Made by a program: the position numbers and the translations under genes. This document shows, in pieces, positions 8,513 to 15,860 of a stretch of 64,000 bases of DNA (position 1 is its first letter; every line of letters begins with the position of its first letter). The stretch covers positions 206,185 to 270,184 of the forward strand of contig NZ_LMKV01000012.1 in the NCBI RefSeq assembly GCF_001421665.1, given 5' to 3'. The notes under the pieces were generated by a model. That model was not told the origin of the DNA, made no database searches, and was given only the letters and a program-made list of their open reading frames with translations. The stretch comes from Sphingobium sp. Leaf26 (GTDB taxonomy: Bacteria; Pseudomonadota; Alphaproteobacteria; Sphingomonadales; Sphingomonadaceae).

Positions 8513-9723
8513 CGACCGAACTGAAGATCGCCTTCCTGCCGCTGACCGATGCGGCCGTGCTGGTGGCGGCGCAGGCGCGCGGCTTTGCCGAGGAGGAGGG
8601 GCTGCGGCTGGACCTCATCCGCACGACGAGCTGGGCGACTTTGCGCGACCGGCTGGTCTATGGGCAGGTCCATGCGGCGCAGATGCTGGCGCCGCTGGCA
8701 GTGGCGGTGACGCTGGGGCTGAGCCAGCAGCCGGCCGCGCTGGCCGCGCCCTATAAGCTGGGCGTCAACGGCAATATGCTGGTGATGGCGAGCGATTTCG
8801 CCAAAGCGCTGGAGCCGGACGTCGCGGCGCGGCTGGCCGATCCGCTGGGCACGGCGCATGATTTTGCCGCGGCGATCGGGCTGTGGCGGCGCAAGCCGGT
8901 GATCGGCGTGGTGCATCGTTTTTCCAGCCATAGCCTGATGCTGCGGTACTGGCTGGCGAGTGCGGGGGTGGACCCGGACAAGGATGTGGTGCTGCGCGTG
9001 CTGCCGCCGTCGCTGACGGTCGAGGCGATGCGCGCGGGCGAGATTGACGGCTTCATCGCCGGCGAACCCTGGGGCAGCGCAGCGGTCGAGGCGGGGCTGG
9101 CCGAGACGGTGGCGATCGGCGAGCGGATCTGGCGGCGCGGGGTGGAGAAGGTGCTGGCCTTCCGTGAAAGCTGGCTGGAGGAAAATCCCGAAACGGTGGA
9201 CCGGCTGCTGCGCGCGCTGGCGCGGGCGGCGGACTGGTGCGACGATCCGGCCAATCACGGGACGCTGGCGGACCTGCTGGCCGATCCGCGCCATGTCGAC
9301 CAGCCGGCCGACCTGATCGGGCGGGCGCTGAACGGGCAGATCGTGGCGCGGGCGGGGGAGGCCGCGATCGACAATCCCGATTTCATGCTTTTTTGGCGCG
9401 AGGCGACATCCTTCCCGTGGCGCAGTCAGGCGCTGTGGATCTATTCGCAACTGGTGCGCTGGGGCATGGTCGATCATGACGCGGCGACCGTGGCGAAGGC
9501 GGGCGGGGTGTTCCGGCCGGACATCTATCGCCGGGCGCTGGCGAACAGCGATGTCCCCATGCCGGGTGCGAGCATGAAGCTGGAAGGGGCGATGGACCTG
9601 CCACTGGCGGTGGGATCGCGCCGTGGGGAACTGACGCTGGGGCCGGACCGCTTCTTCGACGGTCGGGTGTTCGATCCTGAACGGATCGAGGAATTTTTGG
9701 CGGGGTTCGTGCCGGGGCGGTGA
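8509..9723 (+). CDS. nasS: NasS: cytoplasmic nitrate/nitrite sensor (NrtA/CmpA-like)
   Basis: A 404-residue protein of the NrtA/CmpA/SsuA binding-protein fold: KIAFLPLTDAAVLVAAQARGF at the start, ..LPPSLTVEAMRAGEIDGFIAGEPWG.. in the middle. It has no signal peptide or lipobox, which separates the cytosolic sensor NasS from the exported transporter component NrtA. No NrtBCD permease or ATPase follows. The 4-base overlap with nasT fits a sensor-regulator pair in which NasS sequesters NasT in the absence of nitrate. Confidence 0.9.
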   Translation: MTTELKIAFLPLTDAAVLVAAQARGFAEEEGLRLDLIRTTSWATLRDRLVYGQVHAAQMLAPLAVAVTLGLSQQPAALAAPYKLGVNGNMLVMASDFAKALEPDVAARLADPLGTAHDFAAAIGLWRRKPVIGVVHRFSSHSLMLRYWLASAGVDPDKDVVLRVLPPSLTVEAMRAGEIDGFIAGEPWGSAAVEAGLAETVAIGERIWRRGVEKVLAFRESWLEENPETVDRLLRALARAADWCDDPANHGTLADLLADPRHVDQPADLIGRALNGQIVARAGEAAIDNPDFMLFWREATSFPWRSQALWIYSQLVRWGMVDHDAATVAKAGGVFRPDIYRRALANSDVPMPGASMKLEGAMDLPLAVGSRRGELTLGPDRFFDGRVFDPERIEEFLAGFVPGR

Positions 9724-9766
9724 ACGGCGCGGATAATCGCTTCTCCAAAAAAATCCGTGCCGGCGG

Positions 9767-9850
9767 AGTCCGTCGAAGACGCGGCGGCCTTTCTCCTTGC
9801 AAGATAAGAAGAAAGTGCGGCCCTTCGGCAGGCTCAGGGCGAACGGCGGG
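9767..9850. repeat. dispersed palindromic repeat (one well-kept arm)
   Basis: The right arm (CCCTTCGGCAGGCTCAGGGCG, 9821-9841) matches the TTCGACAGGCTCAGGGCGAACG family found at 11441, 19257, 22711, 35576, 52188 and 53834. The left arm is degenerate (GTCCGTCGAAG near 9769). Confidence 0.5.
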
Positions 9851-9881
9851 AGGGAAGATACTCGCCCCCTGAATTTGTGCC

Positions 9882-9910
9882 TTGCAACATGACGCATCTT
9901 GCAGGATGAT
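9882..9910 (+). promoter_or_regulatory. candidate promoter of the narK leader
   Basis: TTGCAA at 9882-9887 and GATGAT at 9905-9910, 17 bases apart. Transcription would begin about 9917, just before the first ANTAR hairpin at 9919. The hexamers are only partial matches to a sigma-70 consensus. Confidence 0.35.
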
Positions 9911-9918
9911 CATGGAGT

Positions 9919-10044
9919 CGCGCATCGAAGCGCGCTGACATGGATGCGCTGTCCCAAGGGTGGGATTGCCGTCCTCACCATATTTCGCAGCAAAGCCGCT
10001 GACCGGACTTACCGATTGGGTAACGTCCGGCCTGCGGCTTTTTT
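9919..10044 (+). promoter_or_regulatory. NasT-responsive ANTAR leader RNA with attenuator, before narK
   Basis: Hairpin P1 is CGCGC-[ATCGAA]-GCGCG (9919-9934). Hairpin P2 is TCCC-[AAGGGT]-GGGA (9952-9965). Both loops have six bases with A at 1 and G at 4, the known signature of ANTAR RNA targets. An intrinsic terminator follows at 9992-10044 (AAAGCCGC ... GCGGCTTTTTT, with inner CCGGAC/GTCCGG pairing), 33 bases before narK. By analogy with NasT leaders, binding to P1-P2 would prevent termination. Confidence 0.85.
9992..10044 (+). terminator. intrinsic terminator (attenuator) in the narK leader
   Basis: Stem AAAGCCGC (9992-9999) pairs with GCGGCTTT (10034-10041), with an inner CCGGAC/GTCCGG stem and a run of T residues. 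It lies upstream of the start codon it would silence, so it is an attenuator and not an end-of-operon terminator. Confidence 0.85.
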
Positions 10045-10077
10045 CGTGTCCATTTTCCATCTATTGGGGGACGTAGC

Positions 10078-11325
10078 ATGGCAACCGCTTATTGGGATCG
10101 TGAAGGACAGGAGGCCGAAGTGCCCGCGTCCGCGACCAGCTTCTGGAAGGCCGGTCACACGCCGACCTTGATCGCCGCCTTTCTTTATTTCGACCTTGCC
10201 TTCATGGTGTGGGTGCTGCTGGGGCCGCTGGCCCCAATGATTTCCAAGACGCTGATGCTGACCCCGGCCGAAAAGGGGCTGATGGTCGCGACGCCCACGC
10301 TGGCCGGCGCTCTGCTGCGCGTGGTCAACGGCCTGCTGGTCGACCGGATCGGACCGAAGCGGTCGGGCGCGATCAGCCAGATCATCGTGATCGTCGGCCT
10401 GTTCACGGCCTGGGCGATGGGGGTCAACAGCTTTGGCGGGACGCTGGCGCTGGGCGTGATCCTGGGCTTTGCCGGCGCCAGTTTCGCCATCGCGCTGCCG
10501 CTGGCGAGCCGCTGGTATCCGGCCGAGCATCAGGGCAAGGCGATGGGCCTTGCCGGCATGGGCAATAGCGGCACGGTGCTGGCTTCGCTCTTTGCGCCGA
10601 TGCTGGCGAAGCTGTTCGGCTGGAATGCGGTGCTGGGACTGGCCTGCATTCCGCTCAGCATCGTGTTCGTCGCCTATATGCTGATGGCGAAGGATGCGCC
10701 GGGCGCGCCGCCGGCCAAGAAGATGATCGACTATTTCGAGCCGCTGAAGCAGGGCGACGCCTGGTGGCTGATGGGGCTGTATTCCGTGACGTTCGGCGGG
10801 TTCGTGGGGCTGGCCGCCAGCCTGCCCATCTATTTCACCGACCAGTTTGGCCTGACGCCGATCATCGCGGGCTATTGCACCGCCGGCTGCGTGTTCGCCG
10901 GGTCGCTGGTGCGGCCGATGGGTGGCGCTCTGGCAGACAGGATCGGCGGCGTGAAGACGCTGACCATGGTGCTGGCCGTGGCCGCGGTGGCGCTGGCGGG
11001 CGTATCCTATGCGACGACGCTGGTCGGGGCGCTGGGCTTCTTCGTGCTGGCGATGCTGGCGCTGGGCACGGGCAATGGATCGGTGTTCCAACTGGTGCCG
11101 CAGCGGTTCCAGGCGGAGATCGGCGTGATGACGGGGCTGGTCGGGATGGCTGGCGGCGTTGGCGGCTTCTACCTTGCCAGTTCGCTGGGTCTGGCCAAGC
11201 AGATGACCGGCAGCTTTGCGCCGGGCTTCCTGATCTTCGCGGGCCTTGCGCTGGTGGCGCTGGTGGGGCTGACAGCGGTGAAGGCCAAATGGCGCGCCAC
11301 CTGGACCAGCGGCGCGCGCATCTGA
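10078..11325 (+). CDS. narK: nitrate/nitrite MFS transporter (NarK/NasA family)
   Basis: A 415-residue inner-membrane transporter with about 12 hydrophobic segments. Family landmarks are the FDLAFMVWVLLGPLAP start, the first MFS loop (RVVNGLLVDRIGPKRSG) and the glycine-rich nitrate signature regions (GFAGASFAIALPLASRWYP; GNGSVFQLVPQRF). It carries nitrate in, or exchanges nitrate and nitrite, for the reductases encoded downstream. It is the first gene after the ANTAR leader and is followed by the porin and nirBD-nasA. Confidence 0.93.
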   Translation: MATAYWDREGQEAEVPASATSFWKAGHTPTLIAAFLYFDLAFMVWVLLGPLAPMISKTLMLTPAEKGLMVATPTLAGALLRVVNGLLVDRIGPKRSGAISQIIVIVGLFTAWAMGVNSFGGTLALGVILGFAGASFAIALPLASRWYPAEHQGKAMGLAGMGNSGTVLASLFAPMLAKLFGWNAVLGLACIPLSIVFVAYMLMAKDAPGAPPAKKMIDYFEPLKQGDAWWLMGLYSVTFGGFVGLAASLPIYFTDQFGLTPIIAGYCTAGCVFAGSLVRPMGGALADRIGGVKTLTMVLAVAAVALAGVSYATTLVGALGFFVLAMLALGTGNGSVFQLVPQRFQAEIGVMTGLVGMAGGVGGFYLASSLGLAKQMTGSFAPGFLIFAGLALVALVGLTAVKAKWRATWTSGARI

Positions 11326-11355
11326 GGGTTGGGGAGGAGGGCGGCGGCCGGTCAA

Positions 11356-11400
11356 GCATCGCGTGGAAAAGTGGGAACCGGTTTTCCACATCAGCGATGC
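11356..11400. repeat. short palindrome related to the 107-bp repeat family
   Basis: GCATCGC and GTGGAAAA arms pair with TTTTCCAC and GCGATGC. The core GGAAAAGTGGGAACCGGTTTT is the complement of the right end of the elements at 26185-26291 and 52288-52558, so this is probably a truncated copy. Confidence 0.6.
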
Positions 11401-11440
11401 CATAAGCAGTCGGACCGCCGCCCCATTTCCGCATCCATGT

Positions 11441-11503
11441 CGTTCGGGCTGAGCCTGACGGCATGAAGACAGAGCAGCCCTTCGACAGACTCAGGGCGAA
11501 CGG
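11441..11503. repeat. dispersed palindromic repeat
   Basis: CGTTCGGGCTGAGCCTG ... CCTTCGACAGACTCAGGGCG plus GAACGG. Arms are in inverted orientation around a short, variable loop. Same family as the copy inside fdsB at 22711. Located between narK and the porin gene. Confidence 0.75.
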
Positions 11504-11554
11504 ATCTTATTCCAGGCCCGATGCTCCAATTCGTCCGAGGGGGGACGATTTCTC

Positions 11555-12775
11555 ATGAAGATAGTATTCGCATCGGCGGCCGTGCTGGCCGTCGCGGGGC
11601 CGGCTTGTGCCCAGACCATCAGCCTGAAACCCGTCGCCGAAGCCCGGCTGCGCTATGAGCATGTCGATCAGGACGGGCTGGCGCAGGAGAAGGCCGACGC
11701 GCTGACCGTACGTGCCCGCGCTGGCCTGACCGCCAGCAGCGGCGCGCTGTCGGCGACGATCGTGGGGCAGGGGACGCTGGCGATCGGTGACGATTATCAT
11801 GACGGGCTGAACGGCACCGCGACCCGGCCGATCGTCGCCGATCCGCAGAATATCGCACTCTATATCGCGCAGCTGCAATATAAGGCCAAGGCGTTGACCT
11901 TGACCGCCGGGCGGCAGAAGATCGTGCTGGATGACGAGCGGTTCGTGGGCAATGTCGCCTTTCGCGACAACGCGCAGACGTTCGACGCGGTGCGGGCGGA
12001 AGTGACCCCGGCCAAGGGACTGAAACTGGACGTCGCCTATGCCTGGAGCGCGCGGACCATCTGGGGATTTCAGGGCAAGGGCGCGCGCCAGCAGGCGGTG
12101 AGTGGCGACAATATCCTGGCCAACCTGTCCTATGCCACGCCCGTCGGGACGCTGACCGGCTTTGCCTATCTGGTGGATCAGGATGAGGCGGCGGTGCAGG
12201 CGTTTCGCCTGTCGAGCCAGACCTATGGCGTACGGCTGGCAGGGGCGCGGTCTTTGTCGAAGGCGGCGAAGATCAGCTACCAGCTCAGCTATGCGCGCCA
12301 GTCCGATTATCACCGCAATCCCAATGATTATGGGGCGGATTACTGGCTGGCGGACGCCACGCTGGATGTGCGCGGATGGAAGTTGAATGGCGGTTATGAG
12401 GTGTTGGGCGCCAGCAGCGGCCCAACTGCCGGAACCCCCTTCACCAGCTTTCAGACGCCGCTCGGCACCAATTTCAAGTTTCAGGGCTGGGCCGACAAGT
12501 TCCTGACGACGCCGGCGAATGGCATCCGCGACCTGTATGTCGGGGGTGGCTATGGCTGGAAGCAGATGGGTCCGCTGACGGGCTTGGCGCTGGCGGCGAC
12601 GTGGCACCGGTTCGAGAGCGACCGGCTGGACCAGCATTATGGCGACGAGATCGACCTTCTCGCATCCGCGAAGATGGGGAAGACCGCGCTGTCGCTGCGC
12701 TACGCCCATTATGACGCCAAGGCGATGGCGCGTGATACGGACAAGATCTGGGTGCAGGCGGACTGGTCCATCTGA
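11555..12775 (+). CDS. outer membrane beta-barrel porin (alginate-export/AlgE-like family)
   Basis: A 406-residue protein with a signal peptide (MKIVFASAAVLAVAGPACAQ) and amphipathic beta-strand patterning throughout (PVAEARLRYEHVDQD, LYIAQLQYKAKALTLTAGRQK, KISYQLSYARQSDYH), ending in an aromatic strand (WVQADWSI). It resembles the alginate-export-family porins. Its position between narK and nirB suggests outer-membrane passage for nitrate or nitrite, but this is inferred from context. Sixteen bases after its stop codon the second ANTAR leader begins. Confidence 0.8.
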   Translation: MKIVFASAAVLAVAGPACAQTISLKPVAEARLRYEHVDQDGLAQEKADALTVRARAGLTASSGALSATIVGQGTLAIGDDYHDGLNGTATRPIVADPQNIALYIAQLQYKAKALTLTAGRQKIVLDDERFVGNVAFRDNAQTFDAVRAEVTPAKGLKLDVAYAWSARTIWGFQGKGARQQAVSGDNILANLSYATPVGTLTGFAYLVDQDEAAVQAFRLSSQTYGVRLAGARSLSKAAKISYQLSYARQSDYHRNPNDYGADYWLADATLDVRGWKLNGGYEVLGASSGPTAGTPFTSFQTPLGTNFKFQGWADKFLTTPANGIRDLYVGGGYGWKQMGPLTGLALAATWHRFESDRLDQHYGDEIDLLASAKMGKTALSLRYAHYDAKAMARDTDKIWVQADWSI

Positions 12776-12791
12776 TTGAAAAAGCATGAGA

Positions 12792-12962
12792 GGAATCGCT
12801 TGAGTGATCGGGCGATTCCCCATATGCTGCACTGCAAGGGACAAGGATGTCCTGTTCACATAGCCGCGACGGTTCAGGGTAGAACGGTCAAGGCGCGATA
12901 TGATGGCAAAGCCGCCATCCTGACTCTCGGTTCTCACCGGGGGTCAGGATGGCGGCTTTTTT
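12792..12962 (+). promoter_or_regulatory. second NasT-responsive ANTAR leader/attenuator, before nirB
   Basis: P1 is GGAATCGC-TTG-[AGTGAT]-CGG-GCGATTCC (12792-12819). P2 is GGGAC-[AAGGAT]-GTCCT (12838-12853). Both are six-base loops with A1 and G4. A long terminator follows at 12908-12962, 20 bases before the nirB start. No promoter is evident in the 16 bases after the porin stop, so this may act as an attenuator inside the narK-porin-nir transcript. A reading frame runs through the leader from 12776 into nirB but starts with a non-ATG codon and is rejected. Confidence 0.85.
12908..12962 (+). terminator. intrinsic terminator (attenuator) in the nirB leader
   Basis: AAAGCCGCCATCCTGAC (12908-12924) pairs perfectly with GTCAGGATGGCGGCTTT (12943-12959), and the T run extends to 12962. 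The outer AAAGCCGC/GCGGCTTT is shared with the narK-leader terminator, suggesting the two leaders derive from a common ancestor. Confidence 0.9.
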
Positions 12963-12982
12963 GGTTTCTGAAAGGCACGGGG

Positions 12983-15520
12983 ATGGAATTTCAGATCGGG
13001 ACGGGCGCGGTGACGGATTGCGAGGACGATATCCTCGTACCGACCGACGATGTGCGCGAGCATCTGGTGGTCGTGGGCAACGGCATGGCCGGGTGCCGCG
13101 CGGTCGAGGAACTGCTGGCGCGGGATAGGCCGGTAAATGGGCAGGGGCGCTATCGCATCACCATCTTCGGCGCGGAACCCTATGTGAATTACAACCGCAT
13201 CATGCTCTCGCCGGTCCTGGCGGGGGAGAAGACGTTCGAGCAGATCGTCATCAACGACCGCGCCTGGTATGACGACAATGGCATCGAACTGGTCGCCGGC
13301 GATCCGGTGACGGCGATCGACCGGACGGCCAAGCGGGTGACGGCGCAGAGCGGCCGCAGCGTGCATTATGACAAGCTGCTGATCGCCACCGGCTCCGATC
13401 CGTTCATCATCCCGGTGCCGGGGAAGGATCTGCCGGGCGTCATCAGCTTTCGCGACATGAAGGATGTCGACACCATGCTGGCGGCTGCCCAGGCGGGCAA
13501 GGCTTTGGGGGGTGGCGCGGCTGTCGTGATCGGCGGTGGTCTGCTGGGGCTGGAAGCGGCACATGGCCTGACGCTGCGCGGCATGAAGGTGACGGTCATT
13601 CACCTGATGGACACGCTGATGGAGCGGCAACTGGACGAGGCGGCCGGCTGGCTGCTGAAGAGTGCGCTGGAAGGGCGTGGCCAGACGATCCTGACCGGCG
13701 CCAACACCGAAGCCATTTATGGCGACGGCAAGGTCGAGGGCGTCCGGTTGAAGGACGGCACCGAAATCCCGGCCAGTCTGGTCGTCATGGCGGTGGGCAT
13801 CCGCCCGTCGACCGCGCTGGCGCGTGAAGCCGGGCTGGAGGTCAATCGCGGCATCAAGGTCGACGACCATATGGTGACGAGCGATCCCGATGTGCTGGCG
13901 GTCGGCGAATGTGTGGAACATGACGGCAATGTCTATGGCCTTGTCGCGCCGCTGTGGGACATGTGCCGCAGTCTGGCCGATGGCCTGACCGATCAGCATA
14001 CGGGCTATAAAGGTTCGGTGACTTCGACCAAGCTGAAGGTCGCGGGGCTGGACGTCTTTTCCGCCGGTGATTTTTCGGGTGGTGAAGGCTGCGAGGATAT
14101 CGTCCTGCGCGACGCATCGCGCGGCGTCTACAAGCGTGTCGTGGTCAGGGAAGACAAGGTCGTGGGCGCGGTGCTCTATGGCGATACCGTCGATGGTGGC
14201 TGGTATTTCGATTTGCTCAGGAAGGGCGAGGATGTCGCGGACATTCGCGACCTTCTGATCTTTGGTCAGGCCTTCGCCCAGGGAGGGGGCGCGCTGGACC
14301 CTAAGGCGGCCGTTGCGGCGCTCTCGGACGATGCCGAGATTTGCGGCTGCAACGGCGTCAGCAAGGGTCAGGTCGTCGCCTGCATATCAGCGGGCAATTG
14401 CAGCCTAGATGCGGTGCGCGGGTCGTGCAAGGCATCGGCAAGCTGTGGCCAATGCACCGGCCTGGTCGAGAATCTGCTAGCGCTGACGCTGGGTGACGAT
14501 GTGGCGTCCGGTCCGAAGACGATGTGCAAATGCACCAGCTTCACCCATGACGATGTCCGTCGGGAAATCGTGGCGCAGAATATGCGCTCCATCCCGGAGG
14601 TGATGCAGCGGCTGCACTGGTCGACGCCGGACGGTTGCTCTTCCTGTCGTCCCGCGCTCAATTACTATCTGCTCTGCGCGCTGCCGGGTGAATATCAGGA
14701 CGATCAGCAGAGCCGCTTCGTCAACGAACGCATGCACGCAAACATCCAGAAGGACGGTACGTATTCGGTGGTGCCGCGCATGTGGGGTGGCCTGACCAAC
14801 CCGCGCGAACTGCGCGCGATCGCCGATGTGGTCGAGAAATTCAACGCGCCGATGGTGAAGGTGACGGGCGGCCAGCGTCTCGACATTTTCGGCATCAGGA
14901 AGGAAGATCTGCCCGCCGTCTGGGCCGACCTCAACGCCGCCGGCATGGTTTCGGGCCATGCCTATGGCAAGTCGCTGCGCACGGTGAAGACGTGCGTCGG
15001 GTCCGAATGGTGCCGCTTCGGCACGCAGGATTCGACCGGCCTTGGCGTCAGGATCGAGCGGATGACCTGGGGGTCGTGGATGCCCCACAAGTTCAAGATC
15101 GCGGTGTCGGGCTGCCCCCGCAACTGCGCGGAAGCGACGATCAAGGATTTCGGCGTTGTGTGCGTAGATAGCGGTTACGAACTGCATGTCGGCGGCAATG
15201 GCGGCATCCATGTCCGCGCCACCGATTTCCTGTGCAAGGTCGCGACCGAGCAGGAGGCGATGGATTACTGCGCCGCCTTTACCCAGCTCTATCGCGAAGA
15301 AGCCCGCTATCTGGAGCGCACCGCGCCGTGGATCGAGCGGGTCGGCGTGGACTATATCAAGCAGCGGATCGTGGAGGATGAGGCGGGTCGCGAGGCGCTG
15401 CGCGCCCGGTTCCTCTATTCGCAAAGCTTCAGCCAGGACGACCCGTGGGCCGAACGCGCCGCCGGCCAGCATGCCGAGTTGCATCAGCCGCTCGCCCCTA
15501 TCGCCATCGCTGCGGAGTAA
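12983..15520 (+). CDS. nirB: assimilatory nitrite reductase [NAD(P)H], large subunit
   Basis: An ~845-residue cytoplasmic enzyme reducing nitrite to ammonium. In order: an FAD/NAD-binding region (VVVGNGMAGCRAVEEL; GGGLLGLEAAHGL), a BFD-like [2Fe-2S] domain (CGCNGVSKGQVVACI ... CGQC), a ferredoxin-like half domain, and the siroheme/[4Fe-4S] domain with C671, C677, C711 and C715 (CVGSEWC and CPRNC). The start is placed at 12983 (MEFQIGTGAV), after the terminator. It lies 4 bases before nirD and under the second ANTAR leader. Confidence 0.96.
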   Translation: MEFQIGTGAVTDCEDDILVPTDDVREHLVVVGNGMAGCRAVEELLARDRPVNGQGRYRITIFGAEPYVNYNRIMLSPVLAGEKTFEQIVINDRAWYDDNGIELVAGDPVTAIDRTAKRVTAQSGRSVHYDKLLIATGSDPFIIPVPGKDLPGVISFRDMKDVDTMLAAAQAGKALGGGAAVVIGGGLLGLEAAHGLTLRGMKVTVIHLMDTLMERQLDEAAGWLLKSALEGRGQTILTGANTEAIYGDGKVEGVRLKDGTEIPASLVVMAVGIRPSTALAREAGLEVNRGIKVDDHMVTSDPDVLAVGECVEHDGNVYGLVAPLWDMCRSLADGLTDQHTGYKGSVTSTKLKVAGLDVFSAGDFSGGEGCEDIVLRDASRGVYKRVVVREDKVVGAVLYGDTVDGGWYFDLLRKGEDVADIRDLLIFGQAFAQGGGALDPKAAVAALSDDAEICGCNGVSKGQVVACISAGNCSLDAVRGSCKASASCGQCTGLVENLLALTLGDDVASGPKTMCKCTSFTHDDVRREIVAQNMRSIPEVMQRLHWSTPDGCSSCRPALNYYLLCALPGEYQDDQQSRFVNERMHANIQKDGTYSVVPRMWGGLTNPRELRAIADVVEKFNAPMVKVTGGQRLDIFGIRKEDLPAVWADLNAAGMVSGHAYGKSLRTVKTCVGSEWCRFGTQDSTGLGVRIERMTWGSWMPHKFKIAVSGCPRNCAEATIKDFGVVCVDSGYELHVGGNGGIHVRATDFLCKVATEQEAMDYCAAFTQLYREEARYLERTAPWIERVGVDYIKQRIVEDEAGREALRARFLYSQSFSQDDPWAERAAGQHAELHQPLAPIAIAAE

Positions 15521-15524
15521 GATC

Positions 15525-15860
15525 ATGACCACATGGATCGACATCGGAACGCTGGCCGACATTCCCCAGCGTGGCGCAAGAACTGTGCAGATCGAGGGTG
15601 AAAAGGAAATCGCCATATTCCGCACCGGCGACGATCAACTGTTCGCGCTGGTCAATGAATGTCCGCACAAGAAGGGGCCACTCAGCCAGGGGATCGTCCA
15701 TGGCCACAGCGTCGCCTGCCCGCTGCACAACTGGAACATCGCCCTGAAAACGGGCGAGGCGCAGGGCAATGACGAAGGCTGCACGCCGACCATAGAGGTC
15801 CGGCAGGAGGGCGGCCGTATCCTGATCGCTCGGCCTGCGGCGCTGAAGGCGGCTGCCTGA
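15525..15860 (+). CDS. nirD: nitrite reductase small subunit, Rieske-like
   Basis: A 111-residue Rieske-fold protein. CPHKKGPLSQG and CPLHNW give the C-x-H ... C-x2-H ligand pattern (NECPHKK and VACPLHN), so a [2Fe-2S] cluster is likely bound, unlike in E. coli NirD, which lacks the ligands. It pairs with NirB. It starts 4 bases after nirB and its TGA overlaps the ATG of nasA (TGATG). Confidence 0.94.
   Translation: MTTWIDIGTLADIPQRGARTVQIEGEKEIAIFRTGDDQLFALVNECPHKKGPLSQGIVHGHSVACPLHNWNIALKTGEAQGNDEGCTPTIEVRQEGGRILIARPAALKAAA

Noticed and set aside
9876-9905. Sigma-54 promoter before narK (TTGTGCC...TTGCA; TGACGC...TTGCA)
   Set aside because: Neither match has GG and GC at the required -24/-12 spacing.
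12776-12982. N-terminal extension of NirB by 69 residues
   Set aside because: The frame is open but begins with ATT and crosses two ANTAR hairpins and a terminator. The ATG at 12983 gives the usual NirB start.
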